Source: Chrysemys picta bellii (lineage: Eukaryota; Chordata; Testudines; Emydidae). Taken from it: a stretch of 64,000 bases of DNA. The notes beneath the pieces are model-generated. The model worked only from the letters and a program-made list of their open reading frames with translations, searched no databases and had not been told where the DNA came from. A program made the translations under genes and the position numbers. This document shows, piece after piece, positions 44,711-55,862 of the stretch (position 1 is the stretch's first letter; the number at the start of each line of letters is the position of its first letter). The stretch covers positions 68,396,434-68,460,433 of the forward strand of contig NC_088794.1 in assembly GCF_011386835.1 (NCBI RefSeq), in the 5' to 3' direction.

Positions 44711-45880
44711 AATGCTTTATAGATTGCAAGGCCAGAAGGGATTGTTGTGACCATCTAGTCTGATCTCCTGTATAACACAGGCCATATAGCTTCTCCAAAA
44801 TAATTCCTAGAGCATGATCTTTTAGAAAAACATCCATTCTTGATTTAGAAACCGTCAGTGATGTAGAATCCACCACAGCCCTTGGTAAGGTGTTCCAATG
44901 GTTAACCAACCTGACTGTTAAAAACGTATGCTTTATTTCCAGTTTGAATTTGTCTAGCTTAAACTCCCAGCCATTGGATCGTGTTACACCTTTCTCTGCT
45001 TTATTGAAGAGCTCATTATTAAATATTTCTTCCTCATGTAGATACTTGTAGACTAATCAAGTCATCCCTTACTCTTTTTTTTGTTAAGCTAAATAGATTG
45101 AGGTCATTGAGATGATCATTATAAGGCATGCTTTCTAATCTTTTCATCATTCCTATGGCTCTTCTCTGAGCCTGCTCCAATTTATCAACATCCTTCCTGA
45201 ATTGTGAACACCCGAAGCAGACACAGCATTCCACAGTGCCAAATACAGAAGTAAAATAATAGATAATAAATAATAAGATCATACTTAGCCCTGCCTTGAG
45301 TGCAGGGAACTGGACTAGATGACCTATCAAGGTTCCTTCCAGTTCTATGATTTCTATAAAATAACCTCTCTACTCCTACTCAAGATTCCCATGTTTAAAC
45401 ATCCAGATATCACATCAGTCCTTTTAGCCGCGGTGTTGCACTAGCAACTCATGTTCAGCTGATTATACACCATGATCTCCAAACCTTTTCAGAGTCACTG
45501 CTTCCCAAGACAGAGTCCCTCACCCTGAAAGTATGGCCTACAATATTTGTTCCTAGATGTATACATTTAGCCATATTTAAACATATTGTTTTCTTGTGCC
45601 CAGCTTCCCAAGAGATCCAGATTGTTCTGTATCGATGACCTTTCCTTTTAATTATTTACGTATTTTTGTGTCATCTGCAAAATTCATAAGTGATGAGTTT
45701 GTTTTCTTCCAGATCATTGATAAAAATATTAAACAGTATAGGGCCAAGAACTGATCCCTATGGGATCCAACTAGAAATACACCCACTCGATGATTCCCCA
45801 TTTAAAGTTATATTTTGAGACCTATCAGCCAGATTTTTAATTACCAGTAATTTAATGTGTGCCATGTTAATTTTTTACCC
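44711..45880 (-). mobile_element. Old 5'-truncated CR1 LINE
   Basis: Minus-strand reading gives ORF2 pieces in the usual order. FADDTK, the reverse-transcriptase catalytic box, is at about 45666-45687. A 'VPQGSVLGP'-like block is near 45735-45770. The C-terminal 'VDKLEQAQRRA' and 'LNLFSLTKKR' lie at about 45070-45200, and 'NHWNTLPRAVV' at about 44880-44900. Frames are broken by many changes, so it is much older than the CR1 at 48781-53350. A short plus-strand CR1 end is inserted at about 45265-45357. Confidence 0.8.
45265..45357 (+). mobile_element. CR1 3' end inserted in an older CR1
   Basis: The plus strand reads 'actggactagatgaccta' and 'ggttccttccagttctatga', the CR1 3' terminal sequence in the opposite orientation to the surrounding CR1. 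An AT-rich junction (taatagataataaataata) lies on its left. The host sequence resumes near 45360. Confidence 0.7.
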
Positions 45881-46837
45881 CTTAAAAGATTCAGAGCCTA
45901 TAGAAATTACATTTAGCTATTGAGATATTGTAACTGATGGAGAGGACAAAAGCCAGAATTCAGGAATGATATTTTTATATCTTTATCTGACTTAGTCGGA
46001 TTATGGGAGGAAAATAGTGTTATATAGCGGGAAAGCCTTAAGAAATTCAAGGAAATATTTTGTATGGTGATCCCAATACCTATACCATTTTGGGTAACGG
46101 CTACAGGTTTCCTATCTCACCAAAAACTGAGGAGTCTAGTGAACTGTTAACCTAGGAACTGAACTGTTCCAAGCTGCAAGGAATTCCAGACTTTTATCTG
46201 CCGACATAGGCTAAGTATTTGGAAAAGAACTGAGCAATGCTGCAATCTTCTCAAGTTCTGAAGAGAATCAAGTTAACACACTACATATTAAGGCCACACT
46301 ATATAAACCAAAAAATTCTTTCTGAAAGAAAATTACAGGGAAATAATGCTTTTGTGTATTAAAGTATAGAAGTTTAACTGTTCTGTTGAAACCTTACACT
46401 GAAATACAGAACTTCAGCAAAGTGGTGGACGTCTGGAGGACGTAAGGACCACAGATAGATTTACTGCTTAATAGTTTTTGTTTCCAAGTTATTTTATCAA
46501 CATTCCAAATACTGTTTACAAAGTCTTTGTGTGTATTAATGTTTACTAAGAAATTGTATGGTACACTCCTTCTGAAGCTTACTGGAAGCTAACACCTATA
46601 TTCAGATTTTGGACTCAAAAGCTCTGGGGTTTGAATGTGTAATCCTCTCCAAAAAGTCCTGAAAAGTCAGAACCCTTTCCTATGCTTCAGCAAGGAATGA
46701 GGCTGAGATGCAGAAAATGGAAGTGTAATAAGTATTACCCCAGCATGTGTGTGATCAGAATAGGATATCAATATTTTCCATGTTTCCATGTTTGAAAAGA
46801 ATATTAAGTAAGATAAAGCACAATTGTAATTTACAAG
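45881..46837. other. Non-coding DNA
   Basis: AT-rich, nothing recognised. Confidence 0.45.
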
Positions 46838-46935
46838 CTGTAAAATGAGGATAATAATATCACATCACAGGCATGTTGCAAGGTTCAGTTTTACTAATGA
46901 TTCCAATATTTTTTGAGATAATTGGATGAAAGGTA
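46838..46935 (+). mobile_element. MIR SINE 3' remnant
   Basis: 'ctgtaaaatgaggataataat', 'catgttgcaaggttcag' and 'gagataattggatgaaagg' follow the MIR 3' half (tgtaaaatggggataataat - gttgtgaggatt - gagataatgcatgtaaag). Confidence 0.65.
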
Positions 46936-47081
46936 CCATTTTTCTTAGCCACATGTCCAATGCAGTACTACTAGGGCTGGCCGGAAAACAAGAATTCAAT
47001 GTCACGAAAAAGTTCAAGGTTTCAGAATTTGTTTTTGTTCTACTTTCATGAAAAACAAAAGCTACAAAGACACACATGACT

Positions 47082-47155
47082 AGCCCTGTGGTTAGAGTAC
47101 TCACTTAGGATGTGGAAGAGGGAGGCCAAGGTTCAAGTGCCTGTCTGCAATGGGA
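47082..47155 (+). mobile_element. tRNA-derived SINE head
   Basis: 'tggttagagtac' resembles an internal RNA polymerase III A box, and 'ggttcaagtgc' about 35 bp later is close to the B-box consensus GGTTCGANTCC. There is no cloverleaf with paired acceptor arms, so this is a SINE, not a tRNA gene. An A-rich sequence, 'ggctggccggaaaacaag', lies upstream. Confidence 0.5.
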
Positions 47156-47780
47156 AGGGCGTTTTCTGACAAAAAATGTGTAGCTGACAAAATCCCAAGC
47201 AACTCTATTAAATATTATTTGAGAGAATCTTTATTCTGTTCCTTGAACAAGTGCAGAAAGTAATAGTCTCCAAACATAGAAAAAACAGTGCTTGAAACAT
47301 GAGAACTTGGATTTTACAGTATGGCTGTTTTGAGCTATTCACTGTTGTATCTAACTTAAACATCTGGGTCTTTCTGTCTCTCTGAAATAAACAGTAAGGT
47401 AAGGCCAGAAGAAAAGTAGCAGTTTGTAACAAAGTCTCCAGCACTAAACTGACTCAAAACTTTTTTTTTTTTTGAGAATCCTATTTCCATTGTTGCTCAT
47501 AGCCTCTCTTGAGATTGTTTACATGGCTGACAAACACATGGTACAGCTTGCATTTCTAATGGTCACCGAGTAGATGAGAAGGAATGCTCTGGTTTGTTAA
47601 AATGGTTACTGGAATGGGTTTTAGTCTGGGTATCTTACATAATACTATTTGTCGTACTTTTCCTTTGTTTCCCTTATACGGGGCTGAAAAGAAGTGAACA
47701 GTTCCAGAGATGATATTCTGAGGTCATTACATTCTCTGAAGAAATACTAGTTTCAGAGACTCTACTGCATCCAAGAACTA

Positions 47781-47971
47781 CACCTCTACCCCGATATAAC
47801 GCGACCCGATATAACACGAATTCAGATATAACGCGGTAAAGCAGTGCTCCGGGGGAGGGGGGGGCTGCGCACTCTGGCGGATCAAAGCAAGTTCGATATA
47901 ATGCGGTTTCACCTATAACATGGGTAAGTTTTTTTGGCTCTCGAGGACAGCGTTATATCGGGGTTCAGGTG
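47781..47971 (+). mobile_element. Mariner/Tigger-like MITE, 191 bp
   Basis: Ends CACCTCTACCCCGATATAAC and CGTTATATCGGGGTTCAGGTG are inverted repeats bounded by TA (47779-47780 and 47972-47973). The subterminal word 'gatataacgcg' recurs several times (47793, 47808, 47826, 47894). The CpG-bearing repeated 'cgatataa' words are typical of this family. It is non-coding. Confidence 0.85.
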
Positions 47972-48258
47972 TATTAATAATCACAAAGGACCTCTCACAG
48001 TGCTATTTACAATATTGGTGTCAACAACCTCAATGTATGTTTATTTACTTTCCATTGAATCCGTTGCATCATTAGGTTAGCAAGTGAGCATACAGGAGAA
48101 CATACTGTACCATTTTGGAGTAACTGCTGTCTTTCTTAAATAGCTCAAAATGATGTGAACTTTGCACAAGATCTCAAACCACCTGACTCCCTATTCAAGA
48201 CCACAAGCCTTCAACCTGTAAGATTGTGGTAAAGGGATAATGGAGAAGTGTGAATTGA

Positions 48259-48772
48259 CATATCATAGAATATCAGGGTTGCAAGGGACATCAGGAGGTC
48301 ATCTAGTCCAACCCCCTCTCAAAGCAGGACCAATTCCCAACTAAATCATCCCAGCCAGGGCTTTGTCAAGCCTGACCTTAAAAACCTCTATGGAAGGAGA
48401 TTCCACCACCTCCCTAGGTAACCCATTCCAGTGCTTCACCAACCTCCTAGTGGGAAAGTTTTTCCTAATATCCAACCTAAACCTCCCCCACTGCAACTTG
48501 AGACCATTACTCCTTGTTCTGTCATCTGCTACCACTGAGAACAGTCTAGATCCATCCTCTTTGGAACCCCCTTTCAGGTAGTTGAAAGAAGCTATCAAAT
48601 CCCCCCTCATTCTTCTCTTCTGCAGACTAAACAATCCCAGTTCCCTCAGCCTCTCCTCATAAGTCATGTGCTCCAGCCCCCTAATCATGTTTGTTGCCCT
48701 CTGCTGGACTCTTTCCAATTTTTCCACATCCTTCTTTAGTGTGGGGCCCAAAACTATCATCCAGATCAGGTT
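48259..48772 (-). mobile_element. 5'-truncated CR1 LINE, about 515 bp
   Basis: The plus strand opens 'catatcatagaatatcaggg', the CR1 3' terminus in antisense. Minus-strand reading carries ORF2 C-terminal residues [18 protein letters not shown], then [16 protein letters not shown] and [14 protein letters not shown] up to a stop at 48341-48343. The frame is intact over about 140 codons, so the copy is younger than the one at 44711. It is cut off at its 5' side (about 48772), directly beside the 3' tail of the next CR1. Confidence 0.9.
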
Positions 48773-48780
48773 TAATATGA

Positions 48781-48805
48781 ACATAACATAACATAACATA
48801 ACATA
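48781..48805 (-). repeat. CR1 3' tail, five-base tandem repeat
   Basis: Five tandem copies of 'acata' on the plus strand form the short-repeat tail at the 3' end of the long CR1 (minus strand). CR1 elements end in short tandem repeats rather than poly(A). Confidence 0.9.
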
Positions 48806-48992
48806 AGAATGGCCGTACTGGGTCAGCCCAAAGGTCCATCTAGCCCAGTATCCTGTCTACTGACAGTGGCCAATATAAGGTGCCCCCAAGGGAGTGAACC
48901 TAACAGGTAATAATCAAGTGATCTCTCTCCTGCCATCCATCTCCACCCTCTGACAAACAGAGTCTAGGGACACCATTCCTTACCCATCCTGG

Positions 48993-51760
48993 CTAATAGC
49001 CATTAATGGACTTAACCTCCATGAATTTATCCAGTTGTCTTTTAAAAGCTGTTATAGTCCTAGCCTTCACAACCTCCTCAGGCAAGGAATTCCATAAGTT
49101 GACTGTGCACTGTTTGAAAAAGAACTTCCTTTTATTTGTTTTGAACCTGCTGCCTATTAATTTCATTTGGTGACCCCTAGTTCTTGTATTACGGGAATAA
49201 GTAAATAACTTTTCCTTATCTACTTTCTCCACATCATTCATAATTTGATATACCTCTATCATATCCCCCCTTGTCTCCTCTTTTCCAAGCTGAAAAGTCC
49301 TAGCCTCTTTAATCTCTCCTCATATGGGACCATTTCCAAACCCCTAATCATTTTAGTTGCACTTCTCTGAACCTTTTCTAGTGCCAGGATATTTTTTTTG
49401 AGATGAGGAGACCACATCTGTACGCAGTATTCAAGATGTGGGCATACCATTGATTTATATAAGGGCAATAATATATTCTCCCTCTTATTCTCTATCCCCT
49501 TTTTAATGATTCCTAACATCCTGTTTGCTTTTTTGACCTCCTCTGCACACTGCGTGGACATCTTCAGAGAACTATCCACGATGACTCCAAGATCTTTTTC
49601 CTGATTTGTTGTAGCTAAATTAGCTCCCATCATATTGTATGTATAGTTGGGGTTATTTTTTCCAATGTGCATTACTTTACATTTATTCACATTACATTTC
49701 ATTTGCCATTTTGTTGCCCAATCACTTAGTTTTGTGAGATCTTTTTGAAGTTCTTCACAGTCTGCTTTGGTCTTAACTATCTTGAGCAGTTTAGTATCAT
49801 CTGCAAACTTTGCCACCTCACTTTTTACCCCTTTCTCCAGATCATTTATGAATGAGTTGAATAGGATTGGTCCGAGGACTGACCCTTGGGGAACACCACT
49901 AGTTACCCCTCTCCATTCTGAGAATTTACCAGTAATTCCTACCCTTTGTTCCCTGTCTTTTAACCAGTTCTCAATCCATGAAAGGACCTTTCCTTTTATC
50001 CCATGACAACCTAATTTATGTAAGAGCTTTTGGTGAGGGACCTTGTCAAAGGCTTTCTGGAAATCTAAGTACACTATGTCCACTGGATCCCCCTTGTCCA
50101 CATGTTTGTTGATGACTTCAAAGAACTCTAATAGATTAGTAAGACACGATTTCCCTTTACAGAAACCATGTTGACTTCTGCCCAACAATTTATGTTCTTC
50201 TATGTGTCTGACAATTTTATTCTTTACTATTGTTTCGACTAATTTGCCCAGTACCAATGTTAGACTTACCAGTTTGTAATTGCCAGGATCACCTCTAGAG
50301 CCCTTTTTAAATATTGGCGCTACATTTGCTATCTTCCAGTCATTGGGTACAGAAGCCAATTTAAAGGACAGGTTACAAACCCTAGTTAATAGTTCCGCAA
50401 TTTCACATTTGAGTTCTTTCAGAACTCTTGGGTGAATACCATCTGGTCCCGGTGACTTGTTAATGTTAAGTTTATCAATTAATTCCAAAACCTCCTCTAG
50501 TGACACTTCAATCTGTGACAGTTCCTCAGATTTGTCACCTACAAAAGCCGGCTCAGGTTTGGGAATCTCCTTAACATCCTCAGCCGTGAAGACTGAAGCA
50601 AAAAATTCGTTTAGTTTCTCCGCAATGACTTTATCGTCTTTAAGCGCTCCTTTTGTATCTCGATCATTGAGGGGCCCCACTGGTTGTTTAGTAGGCTTCC
50701 TGCTTCTGATGTACTTAAAAACATTTTGTTATTACCTTTTGAGTTTTTGGCTAGCTGTTCTTCAAACTCCTTTTTGGCTTTTCTTATTACATTTTTACAC
50801 TTATTTTGGCAGTGTTTATGCTCCTTTCTATTTACCTCGCTAGGATTTGACTTCCACTTTTTAAAGGAAGTCTTTTTATCTCTCACTGCTTCTTTTACAT
50901 GGTTGTTAAGCCATGGTGGCTCTTTTTTAGTTCTTTAACTGTGTTTCTTAATTTGGGGTATACATTTAAGTTGGGACTCTATAATGGTGTCTTTAAAAAG
51001 CGCCCATGCAGCTTGCAGGGATTTCACTTTAGTCACTGTACCTTTTAATTTCTGTTTAACTAACCCCCTCATTTTTGCATAGTTCCCCTTTTTGAAATTA
51101 AATGCCACAGTGTTGGGCTGTTGAGATGTTCTTCCCACCACAGGGATGTTAAATTTTATTATATTATGGTCACTATTTCCAAGCGGTCCCGTTATAGTTA
51201 CCTCTTGGACCAGCTCCTGCGCTCCACTCAGGAGTGAATCTAGACTTGCCTTTCCCCTTGTGGGTTTCCCATACCAGCTGCTCCAAGAAGCAGTCATTTA
51301 AAGTATTGAGAAATTTTGTCTTTGTATTTCGTCCTGAGGTGACATGTTCCCAGTCAATATGGGGATAATTGAAATCCCCCACTATTATTGAGGTTTTACT
51401 TTTGATAGCATTTCATCATCACTATCACTCTCCTGGTCAGGTGGTCAATAATAGATCCCTAATGTTATATTCTTATTAGAGCATGAAATTACTATCCATA
51501 GAGATTCTATGGAACATGTGGATTCACTTAAGATTTTTACTTCATTTGATTCTACATTTTCTTTCACATATAGTGCCACTCCCCCCCGCATGATCTGTTC
51601 TGTCCCTCCGATATATTTTGTATCCCGGAATGATTGTGTCCCATTGATTGTCCTCAGTCCACCAGGTTTCTGTGATACCTATTATATCAATATCCTCCTT
51701 TATCATGAGGCACTCTAGTTCACCCATCTTATTATTTAGATTTCTAGCATTTGTGTACAA
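48993..51760 (-). pseudogene. CR1 ORF2: endonuclease-reverse transcriptase, disrupted
   Basis: ORF2 nicks target DNA and copies the element's RNA at the nick. The endonuclease part shows ITETWW (Glu box), GDFNYPHIDW (about 51350-51380) and GNSDHN (about 51170). The longest open piece (49259-50680, 473 codons) holds the reverse transcriptase: PGPDGIHP at 77-84, YLDFQKAFDKV at 204-214 (Asp206), SGVPQGSVLGP at 261-271 and FADD at 292-295 (Asp294, Asp295). A C-terminal piece follows at 48993-49262. Comparing neighbouring frames shows breaks near 51580, 51395, 51270, 50725 and 49265 (single-base shifts), plus in-frame stops at 51445-51447 and 50935-50937. Catalytic residues are kept but no full protein can be made. 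The N-terminal start is not defined. Confidence 0.9.
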
Positions 51761-51898
51761 GCACTTTAAAAATGTGTCACTATTTGTCTGCCCTTTTCTG
51801 ATGTGTCCGATTCTTTATCTGAATGTTTCTCATCTGATCTGGCCCTTACATTATTCTCTTCCATCCTCTGTTCCTGACTAGAACCTAGAGAATCTCTA

Positions 51899-52891
51899 TC
51901 AATAGATTCTCTTCAAAGAGAAGTGTCTGTCCAATCCACATGCTCCTCTGCAGCAGTCGGCTTTCCCCCATCTCCTAATTTTAAAACTGCTCTGCAACCT
52001 TTTTATGTTAAGTGCCAGCAGTCTGGTTCCACTTTGGTTTAGGTGGAGCCCATCCTTCCTGTATAGGCTCCCCCTATCTCAAAAGTTTCTCCAATTCCTA
52101 ATGAAGCTAAACCCCTCCTTTCTACACCATCGTCTCATCCACGCATTGAGACTCTGAAGCTCTGCCTGCCTACCTGGCCCTGTGCGTGGAACTGGGAGCA
52201 TTTCTGAGACTGCCACCATAGAGATCCTGGATTTCAGTCTCTTCCCTAGCAGCCTAAATTTGGCCTCCAGGACCTCTCTCCTACCCTTCCCTATGTCATT
52301 GGTACCTACATGTACCACGACCACCAGCTCCTCCCCAGTACTACACATAAGTCTATCCAGATGCCTCGAGAGATCCGCAACCTTCGCACCAGGCAGGCAA
52401 GTCACCATGCAGTTCTCCCTGTCATCACAAACCCAGCTATCTATGTTTCTAATAATCGAATCTCCCATTACTAACACCTGCCTTTTCCTAGTGACTGGAG
52501 TTCCCTCCCCCGGAGAGATAATCTCAGTGTGAGAGGCTATCCTAACACCATCTGGAAGGAAGGTCCCAAATATGGGAAGGTTTCCCTCTGCTCCCATTGA
52601 CTGCTCTGCTTCCCTGGGCCTTTCATCCTCCTCAACAACACAGGGGCTGTCTGACCGGAGGTGGGACAATTCTACAGTGTTCCGGAAAGCCTTATCAACA
52701 TACCTCTCTGCCTCCCTTAGCTCCTCCAGTTCCGCCACCCTGGCCTCCAAAGCCTGTATGCGGTCTCTGAGGAGCTCTTTGCGCCGAATGCAAATATACG
52801 CCACCTGCCCACAGGGCAGGTAATCATACATGCTGCACTCAGCACAATAAATTGGATAGCCCCCACTCTGCTGCTGAGTTTCTGCCTGCAT
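51899..52891 (-). pseudogene. CR1 ORF1: SGNH-esterase-type protein with a stop
   Basis: ORF1 of CR1 binds the element's RNA and carries an SGNH-hydrolase (esterase) fold. From the ATG at 52891: a Cys cluster (CAEC at 16-19, Cys27, Cys34), a likely coiled coil (about 37-66, heptad-like Leu/Ala/Glu), then esterase blocks with GDS at 143-145 (nucleophile Ser145) and GTND at 196-199. A UGA at 52079-52081 ends the frame after 270 codons, in a run that reads NWRNF. The same frame then stays open for 59 more codons to a stop at 51899-51901 and contains DGLHLN, the expected Asp/His block. So the break removes the catalytic histidine. The stop probably arose from a tryptophan codon, which is inference from family pattern. 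Confidence 0.88.
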
Positions 52892-53350
52892 GGTTTCCTA
52901 GTTAATGAAAGGGTGTTGTTTAAATCAGGAAGTTTTGACTGTAGTTTAGTTTATAGTTTTAAAGAAAACAGCATGGGGCCGGTGCTCCCTTCCCACTCCC
53001 CTTCCAAACTCCCTTGTGAAACTCCCTATTAGTAGTCCCTGGTCACAAAGCTCCCTGGTCGCTTGCGCACTGCTTTATAAAGCCCTGGCCTGCTGGATAG
53101 CCCCACCACTGACTAAGGCTCAGCCAATTAACAGAGGCTTCTAGCTTTCAAACCTTCCTTTGAAGCTCACAGCTTCCAACTGCCAGCCACAGCACACAGT
53201 CCTTCAAACAAACAAATGGACAAACACAAGCTCAGCACACAGCGAGTAACCCCCAAACACAAACTACAGACAGTCACTTACCCCAAGGGTGCTTTATTTG
53301 CTCCTCCTTCACCTGGACAAATCCCTTGCGAAACTCCCTGTTAGCAGCCC

Positions 53351-54621
53351 AGTGGGTTGGGTTCAGAACAATATTACATGTGTGCTATTATCTTTCTGAA
53401 TGGAAGAGTATTCACAGGAAGTAAACAGAAGTTTTGACTATGCAGGCACAGGAAGAAGTTAATTTTACAGTATAACCAAAACTATGTTCTCATACAAGAC
53501 AGCTGGGTGATTGATGTTATGGAACAGTAATACAAACAAGTCCCAGAAGGTCAGATTTAAACCCCCAGATTATGAATCACCAAAAATATTAATCCAGGTA
53601 TAATGTAGTAGTCTACGCACACAGTGTTCTGAATTCCCTCTACTGGAAGTATTCAGTATAGGAAATGCGTCATAAAATACGTTACTCAAAATTATTTATA
53701 CAAAGTTGGGTGTGTCTGCTTTGAAGAGTGAAGATAAACCATGATTAGTAGCAAACCTCAATGCCTTTTCTAAAGGAAAACATAAGTCCCACATTTGTGC
53801 AATATAAAAAAACACTGGGTATATAATTCAGTTCATCATATATGTGCAGAAGACACTACTGAGAGGCAATCCCTTGTTTTTAGCTTAATTATTATTAGAA
53901 CCAATTAAATTTGTACAAGGTCTGATCCAATGTCTATGAAGTAAAAAAAAAAACTTTCATTGGCTTCTCTGGACTTTGGATCAGGCCCATGAAGTATACT
54001 CTCATATGCAAGTTTCCTTAAACACTACTGATAAAAATAGATTACTACAAAGGGGGGAATTAATTCTGGCCCGTTTTAGCTTAGATATACTTATTTCTAA
54101 AATCAAAATCAATCTAAGAAGGCTAGAACCAATGAAGACAATGCTAAAATCAGAGAGAGCTGTGGAATGAGTTATATTATTTCAAGAAGAGACATGCAAG
54201 TATTAAAATGGCTAGCACTCACATCCCACTACTGATGGACAGACACCCCCTTTAATGGTCATGGTGAGATATTATTACATGTCTAGATGCAGATATTGGA
54301 CTATAAGATTGATTATTACATAGCAATAAAAAAAAAAAACACCACAGCATTTTGAAGGCCTACACATTTTAGGAGAAGAGAGGGAATTGAAATCACTGGG
54401 CAGAAAGAAAAGCTTAATCCCCCACAATGGAGACTTTTAATCATACATTAAATTCATACAAAAATAAGCATTGCTAATTGAGAATGCTCAGTCTGAAATA
54501 ATATGGTTTTACTTGTTTTTATTTGCTATGTGATACATATTGTAGTCCATTTAGATTTATTCTCTGTTCATTATTGAAAATATACTAAGAGGCAACACAA
54601 TCAGCTTGTAAACGAACATTG

Positions 54622-54680
<59 letters not shown>

Positions 54681-55610
54681 AGATGAACAGATTTCATTAA
54701 AAGCAACTGTAAACGAATGTCAATATTCCCTTTTCCGAGTCTTTTTGCTATAATAGCATTATTTCATGAGTGCTATATTTTACTGGGGAACCTCCTTCAG
54801 TGAACTTGAGATCCTAAAAAGTTTGTAAAATATTTTCTGACACATTGGGAAGATCTATTTTCACCAAAAAGGCAGTAGTTTAGTACAAGCATTTGACGAA
54901 TGTTCTGGAGAACAAAATATGTCATTGCCATCAGCACACTGAGTGTAAACTATATACTTGTATTGTTTATGTAGGCTGGAAAGACATTCATGGGGTATTT
55001 TTGGTAGAAGTTCATACCATAATTCAATGATGTAAGTCACACTTAGGACCCTCTTCACTAGAAAAAAATAAATCAATCTAGGGACACATTAAATGAACGT
55101 GAAAAGCATGCTATGTAGTTTAGAGATTAAAGCTGTTTTGTATTGAATAGGGCTCTTAGCATATGGGGGGGGAGATTAAATTGTAGATCTTCTTTACCAT
55201 ATACATTTAAATTACTTCATCCATATACTTGCCATAGAATAATGAGAATTTTAAGGTTGCTGGTAGTATGTAATGAAGGTATTCTATTTATTAAATAAAA
55301 TTTGGCATTTAGCAAAGTTGTGACTCATCACCATATCTTTGGAATTCATATATCATGCATTAGTACCTTGCATATACCACTAGTCACTGGATCACTCCAT
55401 TTTTTCCCCTGAGAAAAACAGAAAAAAGGTTTTGAAATTTGTTTTTATTCCAGTGTTCTAGGTACACTGGGATCTTTCTGTTGACCCCTGATCTGATACT
55501 GGGGGATTTATAGTATTGTTTAAAATATAATCTATCTGCTAAGCATGTTTATAGATAGAATGGAAGTTATTGAAACCGTAACAGTAAAAAACAAAAATAT
55601 GTATTGAAAA
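53351..55610. other. Non-coding DNA
   Basis: AT-rich, no gene. 53915-53990 holds a scrap of the old 'tctgatccaatg ... ttggatcaggccca' inverted repeat. The CA microsatellite is listed separately. Confidence 0.4.
54621..54676. repeat. TC/CA microsatellite
   Basis: A short TC run (54621-54633) passes into about 22 CA units ending at 54676. Confidence 0.97.
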
Positions 55611-55614
55611 TAAA

Positions 55615-55854
55615 CTTAGCCTGCAGGTGGGGACAGCATGCAGACCCCCCTGGCCACCCCTCCGCCAAGGAGCCAAAGGGACAAGCCAGCCACTTCTCAC
55701 AAGCTGCATGGAGCCGGGCACAGAGCCCATCTGTCCCACCCTGGTGCTGCGGCCAAACGGACTTTAGCAGCCCGGTCAGCTCTGCTGACCGAAGCCACCA
55801 GGGTCCCTTTTTGACCAGGTGCTCCATTCGAAAACCAGACGCCTGGTAACCCTA
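55615..55854 (-). mobile_element. Truncated hAT-like element, TAGGGTTRCCA family
   Basis: The right end ...CCTGGTAACCCTA and the inner words 'ccagggtcccttttt', 'ttcgaaaacc' and 'ccggtcagc' match, in reverse, the left end of the element at 60754-61714. The other end is missing (truncated near 55615), so no duplication can be tested. Open frames here are remnants of GC-rich sequence, not genes. Confidence 0.75.
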
Positions 55855-55862
55855 GTCTAGTA

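Larger units (their letters stand above)
48781..53350 (-). mobile_element. Nearly full-length CR1 LINE, about 4.6 kb
   Basis: On the minus strand the order is 5' untranslated region (about 53350-52892), ORF1 (52891-51899), ORF2 with endonuclease and reverse transcriptase (about 51760-48993), 3' untranslated region and a tandem-repeat tail. The length fits the family (about 4.5 kb). The 5' region has a TATA-like 'tttataaa' (about 53073-53080) and two copies of 'cttg(t/c)gaaactccct' about 312 bp apart. All coding parts carry disabling changes, so it is dead but relatively recent. No flanking target duplication was seen, as is usual for CR1. Confidence 0.92.

Noticed and set aside
47082..47155. 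Possible tRNA gene
   Set aside because: A- and B-box-like words are present, but no acceptor, D, anticodon and T arms pair properly. A SINE head fits better.
48781..48805. Possible CRISPR-like or telomere-like tandem repeat
   Set aside because: Five contiguous 5-base units without spacers, sitting exactly at the CR1 3' end. It is the LINE tail.
52182..52532. Plus-strand frame of 116 codons over CR1
   Set aside because: Antisense to CR1 ORF1, whose minus-strand frame carries the esterase motifs.
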